Made by a program: the position numbers and the translations under genes
Shown here: positions 1-10,497 of the stretch, in pieces
Numbering within the stretch: the first letter of the stretch is position 1
Layout: each line of letters opens with the position of its first letter
Assembly: GCA_039720395.1 (NCBI GenBank)
Contig: JBBPBK010000140.1
Location: 1 to 64,000 of the forward strand
DNA from: Liquidambar formosana
Taxonomy: Eukaryota > Streptophyta > Magnoliopsida > Saxifragales > Altingiaceae
Direction of reading: 5' to 3'
DNA: 64,000 bases
The notes under the pieces: model-generated
Database searches by the model: none
What the model was told of the DNA's origin: nothing
Seen by the model: the letters and a program-made list of their open reading frames with translations, nothing else

Positions 1-451
1 GGGATCCCTTCTCTTGGTTGAAAGTGGGGTATATATAGGGAGGTATTAGGGTTTATTTCGGAGTTCATTAGGGTTTCTTAGCCGCCACCAAGCAGCTGTT
101 AGCGTAGGGGCTTCATAAGGAAAGGAACGATTTGGAGGGAAAAGCTGAAAATTTCAAAAATAAGGGGCATGATCGTACGTGCATGGAAGATGCACGTACG
201 TGCATGAACCATGCTCGTACGATCATGGGGTATCAAAAAATCAGGTTGCATGATCGTACGTGCATGGAAGATGCACGTACGTGCATGAACCATGCTCATA
301 TGATCATGGGGTATCAAAAGGTATCAAAAAGTTGTGTTGTGCCTGCACGGGTCCTTCGGGCTCGCTTGTGGTAGTTCATCTGCTGTTGCCCTTCATCATT
401 GGGCTTAAAGGTGGTCCAAAATGTCAGGCGGTACAAAATTGGGTGTCAACA
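1..451 (-). repeat. Partial 3' LTR of element A
   Basis: This stretch matches 18752-19202 with two differences seen by eye (near 60 and 307), so it is the inner end of the 3' LTR of element A. The rest lies outside the window. On the minus strand the LTR begins TGTTGACACC at 451. A TATA-like box (TATATATA) is at 30-37 and a cluster of CGTACG and GTACGTGCA palindromes sits upstream of it at about 167-305. The near identity to the 5' LTR indicates a recent insertion. Confidence 0.88.
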
Positions 452-470
452 GTTGCCCCTTCTTTCGGTT
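452..470 (-). other. Polypurine tract of element A
   Basis: On the minus strand the sequence next to the LTR reads GAAAGAAGGGGCAAC and is followed directly by the LTR start TGTTGACACC. This is the expected place and composition of the plus-strand primer of an LTR retrotransposon. Confidence 0.75.
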
Positions 471-728
471 TCATTCACAAAGTGACTGGAATCGGAAGAC
501 CAGAAGACAAACCATTTTGAACCGACTGACTTTCCTGAACCAAAAGTGCATATGTAATAAATGCAAATGCATGCATGAGGGTCGGATTAGGTTTCGCCTA
601 ACTTTCTACGTACTCTATGGAGATCAGACCTATCGTAGTTCATGCAAAACAATGGGGCACTCAGTAAGTAATTTCTCGAAACTACTAACTGCGAAGAGTA
701 ACATAGCAATGAAGATGCCAAAGATATC

Positions 729-1060
729 TTTATTCCTTTCCCGGGGAATAAAAGCATGATCCCTTTCCCTGTGGATCATAAACAAACATAGAAATTTTAT
801 CCCTGTCCCTGTGGATAAAAGCACAATCCCTGTCCCTGTGGATCATAAACAAGCATATAAATTTTATCCATGTCCTTGTGGATCATAAACAAGCATAGAA
901 ATTTTATCCATGTCCCTGTGGATAAAAGCACGATCCTTTCCTTGTGGATCATAAACAAGCATAGAAATTTTATCCCTGTCCCTGTGGATAAAAAAGAAAT
1001 GCAATTCCTTTCCCTGGGAATGCATAAGCAAACAAACCTCATCCCTTCCTTAGGGGATGC
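729..1060 (-). repeat. Array of constant-loop hairpins, element A
   Basis: Successive short inverted repeats share a pyrimidine-rich loop (TTTCCCTG or GTCCCTGT) but differ in their arms: TTTATTCC/GGAATAAA (729-752), TGATCC/GGATCA (757-778), TTTTATCC/GGATAAAA (795-820 and again near 902 and 968), GATCC/GGATC (near 930), ATGCA-TTCC/GGAATGCAT (999-1025) and CATCCC/GGGATG (1040-1059). In each the two arms stay complementary. The array lies at the 3' end of the interior, near the polypurine tract. Confidence 0.8.
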
Positions 1061-1904
1061 ACAAAGATATGAAGTTACATGAATGCAGACCCTATTTCAA
1101 GGAATAACGACAAAAACAGACCCTAGTCTAAGGGAGGGATAACAGAAGAATGACTTATAAAACAAAAGCCCTTAGATAAGAAGAATCCCAAGACACACTA
1201 AAGAGGAAATTGATTCATGAGACCAACATGGATAATCTTTGAAATATTCTTTTATTTTGGGACACATCCCTCGCAAGGTTCACTTTGCCCCTTGCTTGAA
1301 ATCCTTCCTTCATCATTTTCTTCATTTTATTATTTTTTTCTCATATATATTTTTTCCTTTTTCATCTTTTTATTTTCCTCATGCCCTAACTTTTGCCTAG
1401 GCCGCCCTTTCTGGTTTTCAACCTAGCGAGCCTTCTTCTCCTTATTCTTCCCATAATCAACCCATCAGCACCTTCAAAGAATTATTCTCACCATCACATT
1501 GAACTGCTTGAGACCTTCTTCCATGGCATGGAAAACATTAATAAAATTCCAATCTTCCTTTTGAATTATCAATGGTTCAATCTTCCAACACATGAGTCTT
1601 TTGGCACATGCCCCTTGCATGAATAATAATGTGGCTGCACCTCTAAAGGTTGCCTACGTACCCAAGAAGGGATCAAGCCTTACGTAGTTCACTTGAACAA
1701 CTTCAATCAATCAGAGAGGACTTTATCTGGACTGTAATGTAGGCTCAGGGTTCTAGGCTCAAGAAAGAAAAGATAATAAAGGCTCAAAATTTATTTCCAT
1801 GGGTTCCTATCTATCAAGGATTACCTCAACAATGTTTCTTCACTTCATTTCCCAGCTTGGTAATCAATTCGCTATTTTATTCTAGCACCATTTCTTTCTT
1901 TTTT

Positions 1905-1909
1905 CCTTT
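1905..1909. repeat. Target-site duplication of element B, left copy
   Basis: CCTTT directly precedes the left LTR and is repeated at 14699-14703 directly after the right LTR. Both lie inside a pyrimidine tract of element A. Confidence 0.9.
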
Positions 1910-2120
1910 TGTGGACCCCGAAAAAGAGTTAAGGCCCACGAGGGGTTTTAAGTTTGAAAAAGGAAACGGAGTCGCCACCTTATTTTTTAAAGGAAACAAG
2001 GAAAACCCTAAAAAACTGTTTTTTTTTAGGAAAACAAAAGATTGACTCCATATTTAAAAATGGAAAGGAAAATGATCTTTTGGAAACCAGAGAAATCGGG
2101 GATTCGGAGGCTAAGTTACG

Positions 2121-2160
2121 ATATGGGAAGGTTCTAGGCAAAGCCTATAGGCACCCATAT
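2121..2160 (-). other. Conserved LTR hairpin with nested stem
   Basis: ATATGGG (2121-2127) pairs with CCCATAT (2154-2160), enclosing an inner stem TAGGC/GCCTA. Counterparts at the same place in the LTRs of A, C, F and G have different but still complementary arms. Confidence 0.75.
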
Positions 2161-2319
2161 CGCCCTAAACGGTTTCTTAATTTAATTGGGCTAAATCAAA
2201 GTCTTAATCACACACAAATCAACAGTTATCATCGCAAGACAGCATGCATATCATTCATCCATTCATCCATATAATCAAGTAAATCAAAGAAAAATAGAAA
2301 AAGAAAGAGGGGGGAGAAA

Positions 2320-2412
2320 ACCTAGGATACTTAGTATCCTAGGGCGGACTTGAACCTCACAAGGAGCGCCTACGTACCATGTATGGAAATACATGGATCA
2401 AAGTCCACGTAG
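2320..2412 (-). other. Two-hairpin module near the LTR 3' end
   Basis: A 10-bp palindrome (CCTAGGATAC, 3-nt loop, GTATCCTAGG) is followed by CTACGT (2370-2375) pairing with ACGTAG (2407-2412) around an inner 8-bp stem CCATGTAT/ATACATGG (2377-2384 and 2389-2396). Elements F and G carry the same architecture with altered inner stems. The element B 5' LTR repeats it near 12023-12115. Confidence 0.78.
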
Positions 2413-4012
2413 TTCGAATAGGAATAGGGTTATAACCTAATCAAGGCCTATGGTAAACCCTAAGTTTCCTTTCATGTAAAGCATGGTAAGTTTCCAAAGT
2501 AAATGATTCTCAAAGGATTTTTGGTAAAATATGGAATTTTGATAAAGATGGAAACTTTGATTTAAAAGGCAATTTTTAATGAAAGGATACTATAGGAATC
2601 ACCATATTCCCCTATTAGGAAACAACCCTAGGGGGGGAGAAAGGGAAAGTTTCAAAGAAAGGAAAGAAGGGTGAATTGGGGCACCCTCATACCCTACTTA
2701 CCTTAAGCGAAAGCAACTTGTCAAAGTAACCACCCTATTGCATAGGGTAATTACCTTATTTGTAAGATTTCATCTTACAATAGCCAAAATAACCACCTCA
2801 CATTGGTGGGGGAGTTGCACCTGTTGTACCTGTCAAAGCACCTGCCATTTCCATGCAAAACATACCAAAAATACCAACCAAACAAGCTAGATTCCAAATC
2901 AAGCCATTATCATGCCCAAACATGGGCTAACACATGCTCAAAACATCACATCAAGGACAAATAACAGATCTGGACAGAATTGAAATAAGGCTTAAAATCA
3001 ACCACAAGTCATGCAACAACATGAATTATAAGCTAACTAAAACCCTAATTCAACCCTACATGCAATGACATGCAAAAAACCCTAAAATCAACTATATGAA
3101 TGCTAGAAATATCATAGTTACCTAATATGGAACACATATGCAGCAACTATGAAGAAAAAACAGAGAAAATCCCTAACTAATCATGCTATATGCAACTTTC
3201 CTAATACAAGGATGAATGAAACCCTAGAATCACACTAGTGCATAAAATTCCATGAAATAACCCTAAATCATGCAAAACAGAATATGAACAGCACTCTAAC
3301 CATGCATATTAATCAATGGAATGATCCACACATGATAAAGACATAGACTTTCACATGAAATAAAGCTATTCTAAGCATAAACTCAATTTCAGCACTAAGG
3401 AAACCCTAGAATCCCAAACATTCAGTAAATCACATGGAATAGTATCCTAGCATACTAAACAGCCCACAAATATCATCCTAACATGCATACTAGCTAATGG
3501 AAACAACAAAATACAATAAAAACATAAGCTTTAATATGCAAAAGTGTTATTTCATGCAGAAAACCAATTTCAGCACTAAGGGAACCCTAGAATCCCAAAC
3601 ATGCAGTAAATCGCATGGAATAGCATCCTAGCATACTAAACAACCCATGAATATTATCCTAATCATGCATACTAACTAATAGAAGTAGCAAAACACAATA
3701 AAAACACAAGCTTTAACATGGAATAATGCTATCCTATGCAAAAACCCTAATTTGAATGAAAGAGAGAAAGGGGGAGAGGTATACCTATGGTGAAGTCCCC
3801 TTTTGCTGCTGTAGAGAGTCCTCCTCCTCTTATTGTACTGCTGGAAATTCCTTCCTTCAAACCTTCAAGCCCAACTCCAGCCCTCCTTCAAGCTTTCTCT
3901 CACACTCTCTCACTCAAAGTTTAGGTTAAACTACCCTAAGGATGGCTGCCATAGCCTCCAATGTGCCTCTTACTTCAAAAATTCCCTCCTCCATTGCTGA
4001 AGTATAAGGGGG

Positions 4013-4020
4013 TATTTATA
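4013..4020 (-). promoter_or_regulatory. TATA box in 3' LTR of element B
   Basis: Reads TATAAATA on the minus strand, about 975 nt from the LTR 5' end, with GC-rich flanks. The duplicate in the 5' LTR (13716-13723) would drive the genomic RNA of element B. Confidence 0.65.
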
Positions 4021-4207
4021 GGGATTGAGGTAAAACCCTCAATGGTTGGGATTAAAACCCTAGGGATTGATCCAAGGGCTCTTAGAGGTTCCCTTGGGGC
4101 TCAAGTAGGTCAAATAGGGCTGAAATTAGGGTTAAATGGCGGCTGGAGGCGTGCAAATCCTAAAAAATAGGGAGGGAGCCGCGTCAAGACTCAAAAAAGG
4201 AAAGTGG

Positions 4208-4287
4208 CTCGGGTGACCACCTGGGGCTGGGCGGCTAGCCACCTGGGCCCAGGCGGCTAGCCGCCCGGGCCTGGGTGGTCACCCGAG
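4208..4287 (-). promoter_or_regulatory. GC-rich palindrome upstream of TATA, element B
   Basis: CTCGGGTGACCACC (4208-4221) is perfectly complementary to GGTGGTCACCCGAG (4274-4287). Between them are CGGCTAGCCG-type and CCTGGGCCCAGG palindromes. It is a strong GC island in an AT-rich LTR, 190-270 bp upstream of the TATA box. F, G and the 46.9-kb region hold variants. Confidence 0.75.
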
Positions 4288-4995
4288 GCCATGTCAGCTT
4301 AAGCCCATTTTTGACCCTTTCGACTTCCAAATGCGTTTCCGAGCTCAAATCAACTCCGATTTTGACGAAACGAAAGCCAAAACGACCGTGTTTCGAAGGG
4401 GAATGTAATTTGAGTCACTTGAGGGTAAGAAACCCTAGCCATGGCTGCATGGTTGGGTCCTACGAAGGTGGTTAACCGCTATGCCTCACCATCGCTTAGC
4501 TTAGGTATGCACATAGGGTCGCACCGAGTGCTTTCCAATTCGAAATTCAACCTCCCTAAACACATTTGGGGATGAAATTAAGACCCATCAAGGTCAAATG
4601 AGTAGTCATAGAGTGAAAATCATGAACCAATTCGGGCTAACCCGAAGTAGGTCTCTTAGCCAACCTGAGCCTTATTGAGCCATTCTAATCCCGAACCATC
4701 AATTCATCGAATTGAACCCACAAATACCTCAAATGCATCCATATGAACTCCTATTGACAACTTGGAGATCATTTCAAGGTCAAATGGAAAGTTTGTGACC
4801 AAAAAGACGATTATGCCCCTCAAGTCACAAAAGTTCTTATTAAACCTCAAGATCAACTCCAAATCGAACCAAAATTCATACACATCATCCTTAGGACTCT
4901 GAAAACTCAATGAAAAAGACTAGACTCAAAAAAGGAAACAAAAAGATACATGATATGATAAACCCTAGCTAAGGTGGCAAAAATGGGGTGTGACA

Positions 4996-5010
4996 GAAGC
5001 CCCTCATTGG
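4996..5010 (-). other. Polypurine tract of element B
   Basis: The minus strand reads AATGAGGGGCTTC immediately before the LTR start TGTCACACC. Element F has a near-identical tract at 50883. Confidence 0.75.
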
Positions 5011-5149
5011 TGCAGCAAGTTTCACTTGCGAACCAATGATAAAAGAACATCCCATTTTTGCCTGGGAGAGTAATTGCATCAAATTCAAATGGAGAACTCC
5101 ATCATCCTATGGAATTCATTACATATCTTAAGCAACTAGAAGTCAATGT

Positions 5150-6985
5150 CTGGGTAAAGGTCAATACCCAAGACAAGTAGAAGTAACTCTAAGTGAAGGT
5201 CAACCCCTAGGATGAGTACAAGTCAATACTCGAAGAGAATCGGTATTGGGAGTGAAGGTCAATACTCAGGGTGAGTAATAGTCAATACTCGAAAGGAGTA
5301 GGGATGAATATGAGTGGAGGTCAACACTCGGAGTGAGTACCAGTCAATACTCGAAAGGAATAGGAATCAGTATTCAGAGTGAAGGTCAACACTCGGGATG
5401 AGTACCAGTCAATACTCGAGATAAATATGCTTTAATGATTAGAATGAGTATAGGTCAATACATAGGGTGAGTATGGGTCAATACTCAAGATGAATATGCG
5501 ATAATATTCAGGGTAAGAATGGGTCAATACTTAGGATGAGTATATATCAGTATTCGGAATGAGTATAGGTCAATACTCAGGAGAGCCAATAAAACATCGT
5601 ATGAGTAAGAGTCATTACTCAAACGAGAACCCATGATGGATAGAATTCAACATCCATACTGAAAATCTAAAAAGAAATTCCATGAATAGAAGTCAATACT
5701 TAAAAACACACAAGCAAGGGTCAATGCTTGCTATGAGTAAAGATCAATACTCATAAAGAAAAGCTTACGAGCAAGGGTCATTGCTTAAAATGAGTAGGAT
5801 TCAATACTCACAGAGAAAGTCACACGAGCAAGGGTTAACACTCAAGATGAAATGTATATAAGCAATGGTCAATGCTTGAAATGAGTAGGATTCAATACTC
5901 ACAGAGAAAATCATACGAGCAAGGGTCAATGCTCAAGCAAAAGTCAATGCTTGAAATGAGTAGGATTCAATACTCACAGAGAAAATCACTCGAGCAAGGG
6001 TCAATGCTCAAGATAAAATGTATATAAGCAAAAGTCAATGCTTGAAATGAGTAGGATTCAATACTCACTTTGAAAATTATTCGAGCAAGGGTCATTGCTC
6101 AAGATAAAATGTATATAAGCAAAGGTCAATGCTTGAAATGAGTAGGATTCAATACTCACAGAGAAAATTATATGAGCAAGGGTCAATGCTCAAGGTAAAA
6201 TGTATATAAGCAAAGGTCAATGCTTGAAGTGAATAGAATTCAATACTCACCGAGAAAATTATTCAAGCAAGGGTCAATGCTCAAGATAAAATGTATATAA
6301 GCAGAGGTCAATGCTTGAAATGAGTAGGATTCAATACTCACAGAGAAAATTATTCGAGCAAGGGTCAATGCTCAAGATAAAATGTATACAAGCAAAGGTC
6401 AATGCTTAAAATGAGTAGGAGTCAATACTCATGAAGAAAATTATATGAGCAAGGGTCAATGCTCAAGGTAAAATGTATATAAGCAAAGGTCAATGCTTGA
6501 AATGAGTAGGAGTCAATACTCATGAAGAAAATTATATGAGCAAGGGTCAATGCTCAAGGTAAAATGTATATAACCAAAGGTCAATGCTTGAAATGAGTAG
6601 GAGTCAATACTCACTATATGAACAAAAGTCACTGTTGGTGATGAGTAGGGGTCAATACTCAAAGAATGCCGAGAGATTGCATAGGTAGAACTCAATACCT
6701 AAAACAATAACATATGAATAGAGGAGGCATGATGAAAGGGTTTGGAATCAATACGAACAAGGGTCAATGCTCGAGAGGAGAGTATTGGTGAATATTTAGG
6801 GATGAGTAGAGATGAATACTCGGAGTGAGTACATGTGAATACTCGGGGATGAGTACTGGTGAATACTCGGAGTGAGTACATGTGAATACTCGGGGATGAG
6901 TACTGGTGAATACTCGGGGTGAGTATATGTGAATACTCGGGGATGAGTACATGTGAATACTCAAGAGAGCCCACGAAAACACTAG
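5150..6985 (-). repeat. Large array of microhairpins, element B
   Basis: The region consists of dozens of 18-20-nt inverted repeats around a constant GGTCAA or GTCAA loop (TTGACC on the RNA strand). Arms vary and stay complementary: GAGTA/TACTC, GAGTG/CACTC, GAGCA/TGCTC, AAGCA/TGCTT, GGGTA/TACCC. From about 5790 to 6650 they are organised in a higher-order repeat of about 90 bp holding three hairpins each; before and after this, units of 30-40 bp occur. It fills the 3' end of the interior next to the polypurine tract. Short frames in it are not genes. Confidence 0.88.
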
Positions 6986-6989
6986 TTAA

Positions 6990-9210
6990 GTGGGGAGTCA
7001 CTATTCATAAGACATGAATGGTATAGAGACTAAGCCAACACCATATGGAGAGAAACTATCAACCACACAACCAAAAACAAAAACTAGTCAAATATGATCA
7101 TGGGAAAATGAACCTCCAAAACTCAATGAACACTGCATATTACTAATGCACACATCAATTAATCAATCAACTCAAGTAAAATTGATTCACATGGATTTAT
7201 TAGCACAAGTTCAAAGCCATGCACAGAAAGATTTACTGGAAGTGGTTTTGCAGACCTATTATTCTGTTTCTTTAAAAACCTCTTTACATACTTAGCACAA
7301 TCATGGAATTTTCAAAAGCATTTTTCTTTGTTTATAAAATAGTGGTCGAGCCTTCTTAGGAAACAATGCAATTTAGGAGGATCGGATCAAACCCATGAAT
7401 TCTTTTTCAAGGTATAGGAATGGAGTGGAATCACCTCTTCTTCTCTTCTTCTTTCTTTACTTTTTTTTTTCAAAACCCTAATTTTTGCCTAGATTGCCCT
7501 TACGGGTTTTCAACCTAGCGGGTTGCCCTAATTTTTGCCTAGGCCGCCCTTTCAGGTTTTCAACCTAGCGGGCTTTTCTTCTTTACCTTTTTTCTTTTCT
7601 CCATTCTTTCCTTTCTCACTAGTGCAAAGAAATGCAACTCATGAAGCCCCAGCCCATTCTCTTCACCAATTCATTTAAGTTCTCTTGAACAAGATAAACC
7701 AGCCCCAGCATTCATTCAAATTCTTCTTCAACAAGCATAATCAGCCCCTGGGTTCATAGCACATTCACATTTTTCAATTGAGCAAAATAAATCAGCCCCA
7801 ATCTCACGAAATCACATGCCTACAGCTAAGGTAAATCGTTTCATAATGGTTACTGCTGCCCCTTTTCCATCCTTAAATCCATGACAAGAGTCTAAGTCAA
7901 AAGGTAAGAAGATATAGAATTTGATGGAACCCACAAATGAATCCTTATGACGGAATACTTTCAACGGTGAGGTCTATAACCACTAGAAACACACAAGACT
8001 TAAGAGAGGTGAAGGAAGAAAGTGGAAGGACATCCGAAGGACTCAAACCAAACAAGAACAAGAAGAATAATCAAATTAACTTTCTCGATGGCATGTAGTA
8101 TTTTAGCTCACTAATTTAATGAATAAGACTGTTTCTTCTTAACTTAGTCACAAAGAATTGCCTTCAATGGTTGGTTGTATGTAAAGCCTCTTTCTTTTTC
8201 TTTTTCTTTTTCAATGAATTGGACCGCACCCAAAGTAACTTTATGGGCTGCCTACGTATCTCCACATTAATCTTCACAAGACATTTACAAAACAAAAATT
8301 TCTTTTTTGGTGGAGAATCAGGTCTTCGTAGTTCAAAAGATTCATTCTTCATTTTTTCAATAACCCTAACTTTTGCCTAGGTCGCCTTTTCAGGTTTTCA
8401 ACCTAGCGGGCTTAGGCTCTACACATAACCACATAGGGACCACCCTTTACTTGGCTTGAACTTCTCCAACGAGTCACAAACATGGGTTGTAGTCTTCTTT
8501 GATCATAAAACTCTCTTGATTGTTGTTGATTCTCCTTCTTGAGGCTTTTGGATGTTAATCCCCTCCCTTTTCTTTTGTACTTTTTTTTGTTTTTTTGTGC
8601 ACTTTTCACTCTTTTTTTTTTTTATTTTCACAATTTTTCTTTTGACTTTTGTTTTTTTAGGGAGAGGGAAATAAACATCTCCAAAAGCTCACCATGCTAA
8701 TTGATTTCTTCTTTTGATCTTTGAATTGCTTCTTACAAGGGTTTCAAGATCTTCTCAAGTTGCTTGACCTAGGTCTTCATGTAGTGTAGTGGGCGGGTGG
8801 CCCCTATGTTTACCATTTTGGACTTCTCATTGTTTCCAAGTTAATCAATTATAGCTCATTCATCATTCATTATGTTTGCTCTTCTAGTGGGAAGAGCTTT
8901 CGAGCTTCTTAGGAAATATTTTCATGCCACTTTGATTGTCAATTGATTGAGGAGAAGAGAAATAGAGAGACAATGGAATTATTGAAATCAAACTTTTTAT
9001 TGAGGGAATGAAGGTGAATACATTGACAATGACTGGGACTCAAAAGACTCAAAACTTCAAAGGACGTTTGACTCGAAAGACGAAAACAATCAAATAACTA
9101 GAAAACAAAGAAATAAACCCTAAGTCTTCTGTAGGACAAACAACCTAAACTCTTTATCACAAACAGTCATGACAAAATTGGTGCGACAATAAACACTAAA
9201 TGGATTGCCT
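6990..9210 (-). other. Noncoding interior of element B
   Basis: AT-rich sequence with pyrimidine blocks (7440-7620, 8170-8210, 8560-8660). It contains three copies of the module around TTTTGCCTAGG...AACCTAGCGGG (7476-7522, 7523-7573, 8362-8412) and a CTACG...CGTAG hairpin with inner arms CTCCAC/GTGGAG (8252-8331). No pol-derived frame is detectable, so the usual position of pol is empty. Confidence 0.65.
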
Positions 9211-10497
9211 TTAGAGTGAATGATTGGGTATCTTAGGTGGAGAGACAATCCCCTTGTCAAAGAGGTCTTGGATTTCATGTTTCAACCTTGGGCATCGATC
9301 AGTGCTATGCCCTTTGCCTTGGTGGAAGTCACAATACTCATTCTCTTTAAAGCGACGAGGTAATGGGTTAGGCAACGGTGCTGGGTCAAGGGATTGAAGC
9401 AAACCTTTCACCTTCAACTTCTCAAAAACATCGCTTAATGGCATGTAGAGTTTGGTAAATTGGCGGGACTGTTGGGGAGATATGGCATTAACATGCCTAT
9501 GTGTCTTTCCATTACTTCCAGTTCGGGAACTCCCTAATATCTCATCTTCCTCAATTGTACCGTCACCAATGGCATCTTCTACTTGAGTTCCAGCCCCAAT
9601 CAAGGCCTTAAAGTTTGGAAAATAGCTTGCAAATAGATGCTTATGGTAGATAGGGAGGAGGTTCTTAACTACCATCTGAATCTGCTCTTCTTCATTGGGT
9701 CGGTTCACCATTTGAGAAGCCTTTCGTCTCCACCTTGTAATGAAAGCAGAGAAAGTCTCATTAGCCCTTTGTTTCGTGGTCTCTAGGTCCCTTCTTGTGA
9801 CATCCACCTCAGTGTTGTACTTGTAGTGCTCCGAAAACTCATTACATATGTCCTCCCAAGTCCGGGTTCTATTCTCATCCAAGGCTAGGAACCACTTTAA
9901 GGCAGAAGTGGCTAAGGTTTCATGGAACATTTAGGCCAAGAGTTCATCTGTTGCTCCTCGAGGGTGCATGGCTCGTACATACATCTTCAAATGGGTCTTG
10001 GGGCAACCCGTTCCATCAAACTTTTCTAATTCGGGCATCTTGAATTGTAATGGGATACGAGCTTGAGGAAACAAAGATAGGGTACGTACATCTACCATGT
10101 CATCCGTCCTACGGATTCCCTTTGTAGTTCTCTCCAATGCTTCTACCTTGCTAGCCAACACAGAGTCTGTATCAGAGGTCTTCCCCTTACTTCCCCCTTC
10201 TAGGTTAAAAATTTCAGGTGGTTCACTCCCCTTAGGTTTAGTACTTCCTCCTTCATTGGTCTTAGTGCCTTCTCCAGACTGAGTCCCATCTTCGGTGTTA
10301 TCTCCCGGGGTACGGCCATTATTCTGTTCGGGTTCCGATATCTTATGTTGGATCTCTTGGGCCATTTTCAATGCTCTCTCAGATACATCAGTGGTGTAAT
10401 CAAGCTTGGTCATGATGGCTTTCAAACAAGCCTCAAGGTCAAAGTTCCTTTCACTAGTCCCTTTGTTAGCCATCTTGGGTTCAAAATTTGAGTCCAA
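9211..10497 (-). pseudogene. gag: Gag of element B, one nonsense codon
   Basis: Capsid/nucleocapsid protein that would package element RNA into cytoplasmic particles. The reading frame runs from 10497 (a second candidate start at 10473 aligns better with element G) to 9211, broken by a TAA at 9931-9933 where element G has glutamine. The first part is a polar region; the middle carries the retrotransposon Gag core (KFDGTGCPKTHLKMY, then HYKYNTEVDVTRRDLETTKQ and FITRWRRKA). Near the C-terminus is a zinc-knuckle-like C-x2-H-x4-H-x4-C motif (CDFHQGKGHSTDRC). It stops with no protease fused. With the LTRs nearly identical, the nonsense may be post-insertional, or Gag may be supplied in trans. Confidence 0.9.

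Larger units (their letters stand above)
471..1909 (-). other. 3' noncoding interior of element A
   Basis: No credible ORF is present. The stretch holds a hairpin array (729-1060), a pyrimidine-rich block (about 1290-1390), a module around CCTAACTTTTGCCTAGG at 1383-1430 that recurs in element B, and a CTACGT...ACGTAG hairpin at 1654-1687. It continues, after removal of inserted element B, at 14704. Confidence 0.7.
1910..4995 (-). repeat. 3' LTR of element B
   Basis: Ends are TGTGGACCCC (1910) and GTGTGACA (4995) on the plus strand, giving TGTCACACC...GGTCCACA on the coding strand. At 3.1 kb it is long for an LTR. From the coding-strand 5' side it holds a GC-rich palindrome (4208-4287), a TATA box (4013-4020), a low-complexity ACCCTA-rich stretch (about 2850-3760), two hairpins (2320-2412) and the GGGAAGG...CACCC hairpin (2121-2160). 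The short ORFs inside it are chance frames. Confidence 0.92.

Noticed and set aside
1954..2274. 106-aa ORF, duplicated at 11657-11977
   Set aside because: It lies in the LTR of B, is duplicated only because LTRs are, and overlaps conserved hairpins.
2340..2400. GGTTCAAGTCC on the minus strand, which fits a Pol III B box / tRNA T arm
   Set aside because: No A box at proper distance and no cloverleaf; G carries a variant that breaks the match.
5150..6985. CRISPR-like array
   Set aside because: Repeats and spacers are not distinguishable, the spacing is irregular, and the sequence is inside a plant retrotransposon.
6699..7001. ORF of about 100 aa rich in tyrosine, serine and histidine on the minus strand
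   Set aside because: It is a translation of the hairpin repeat array; the frame stays open because the unit has few stop codons.
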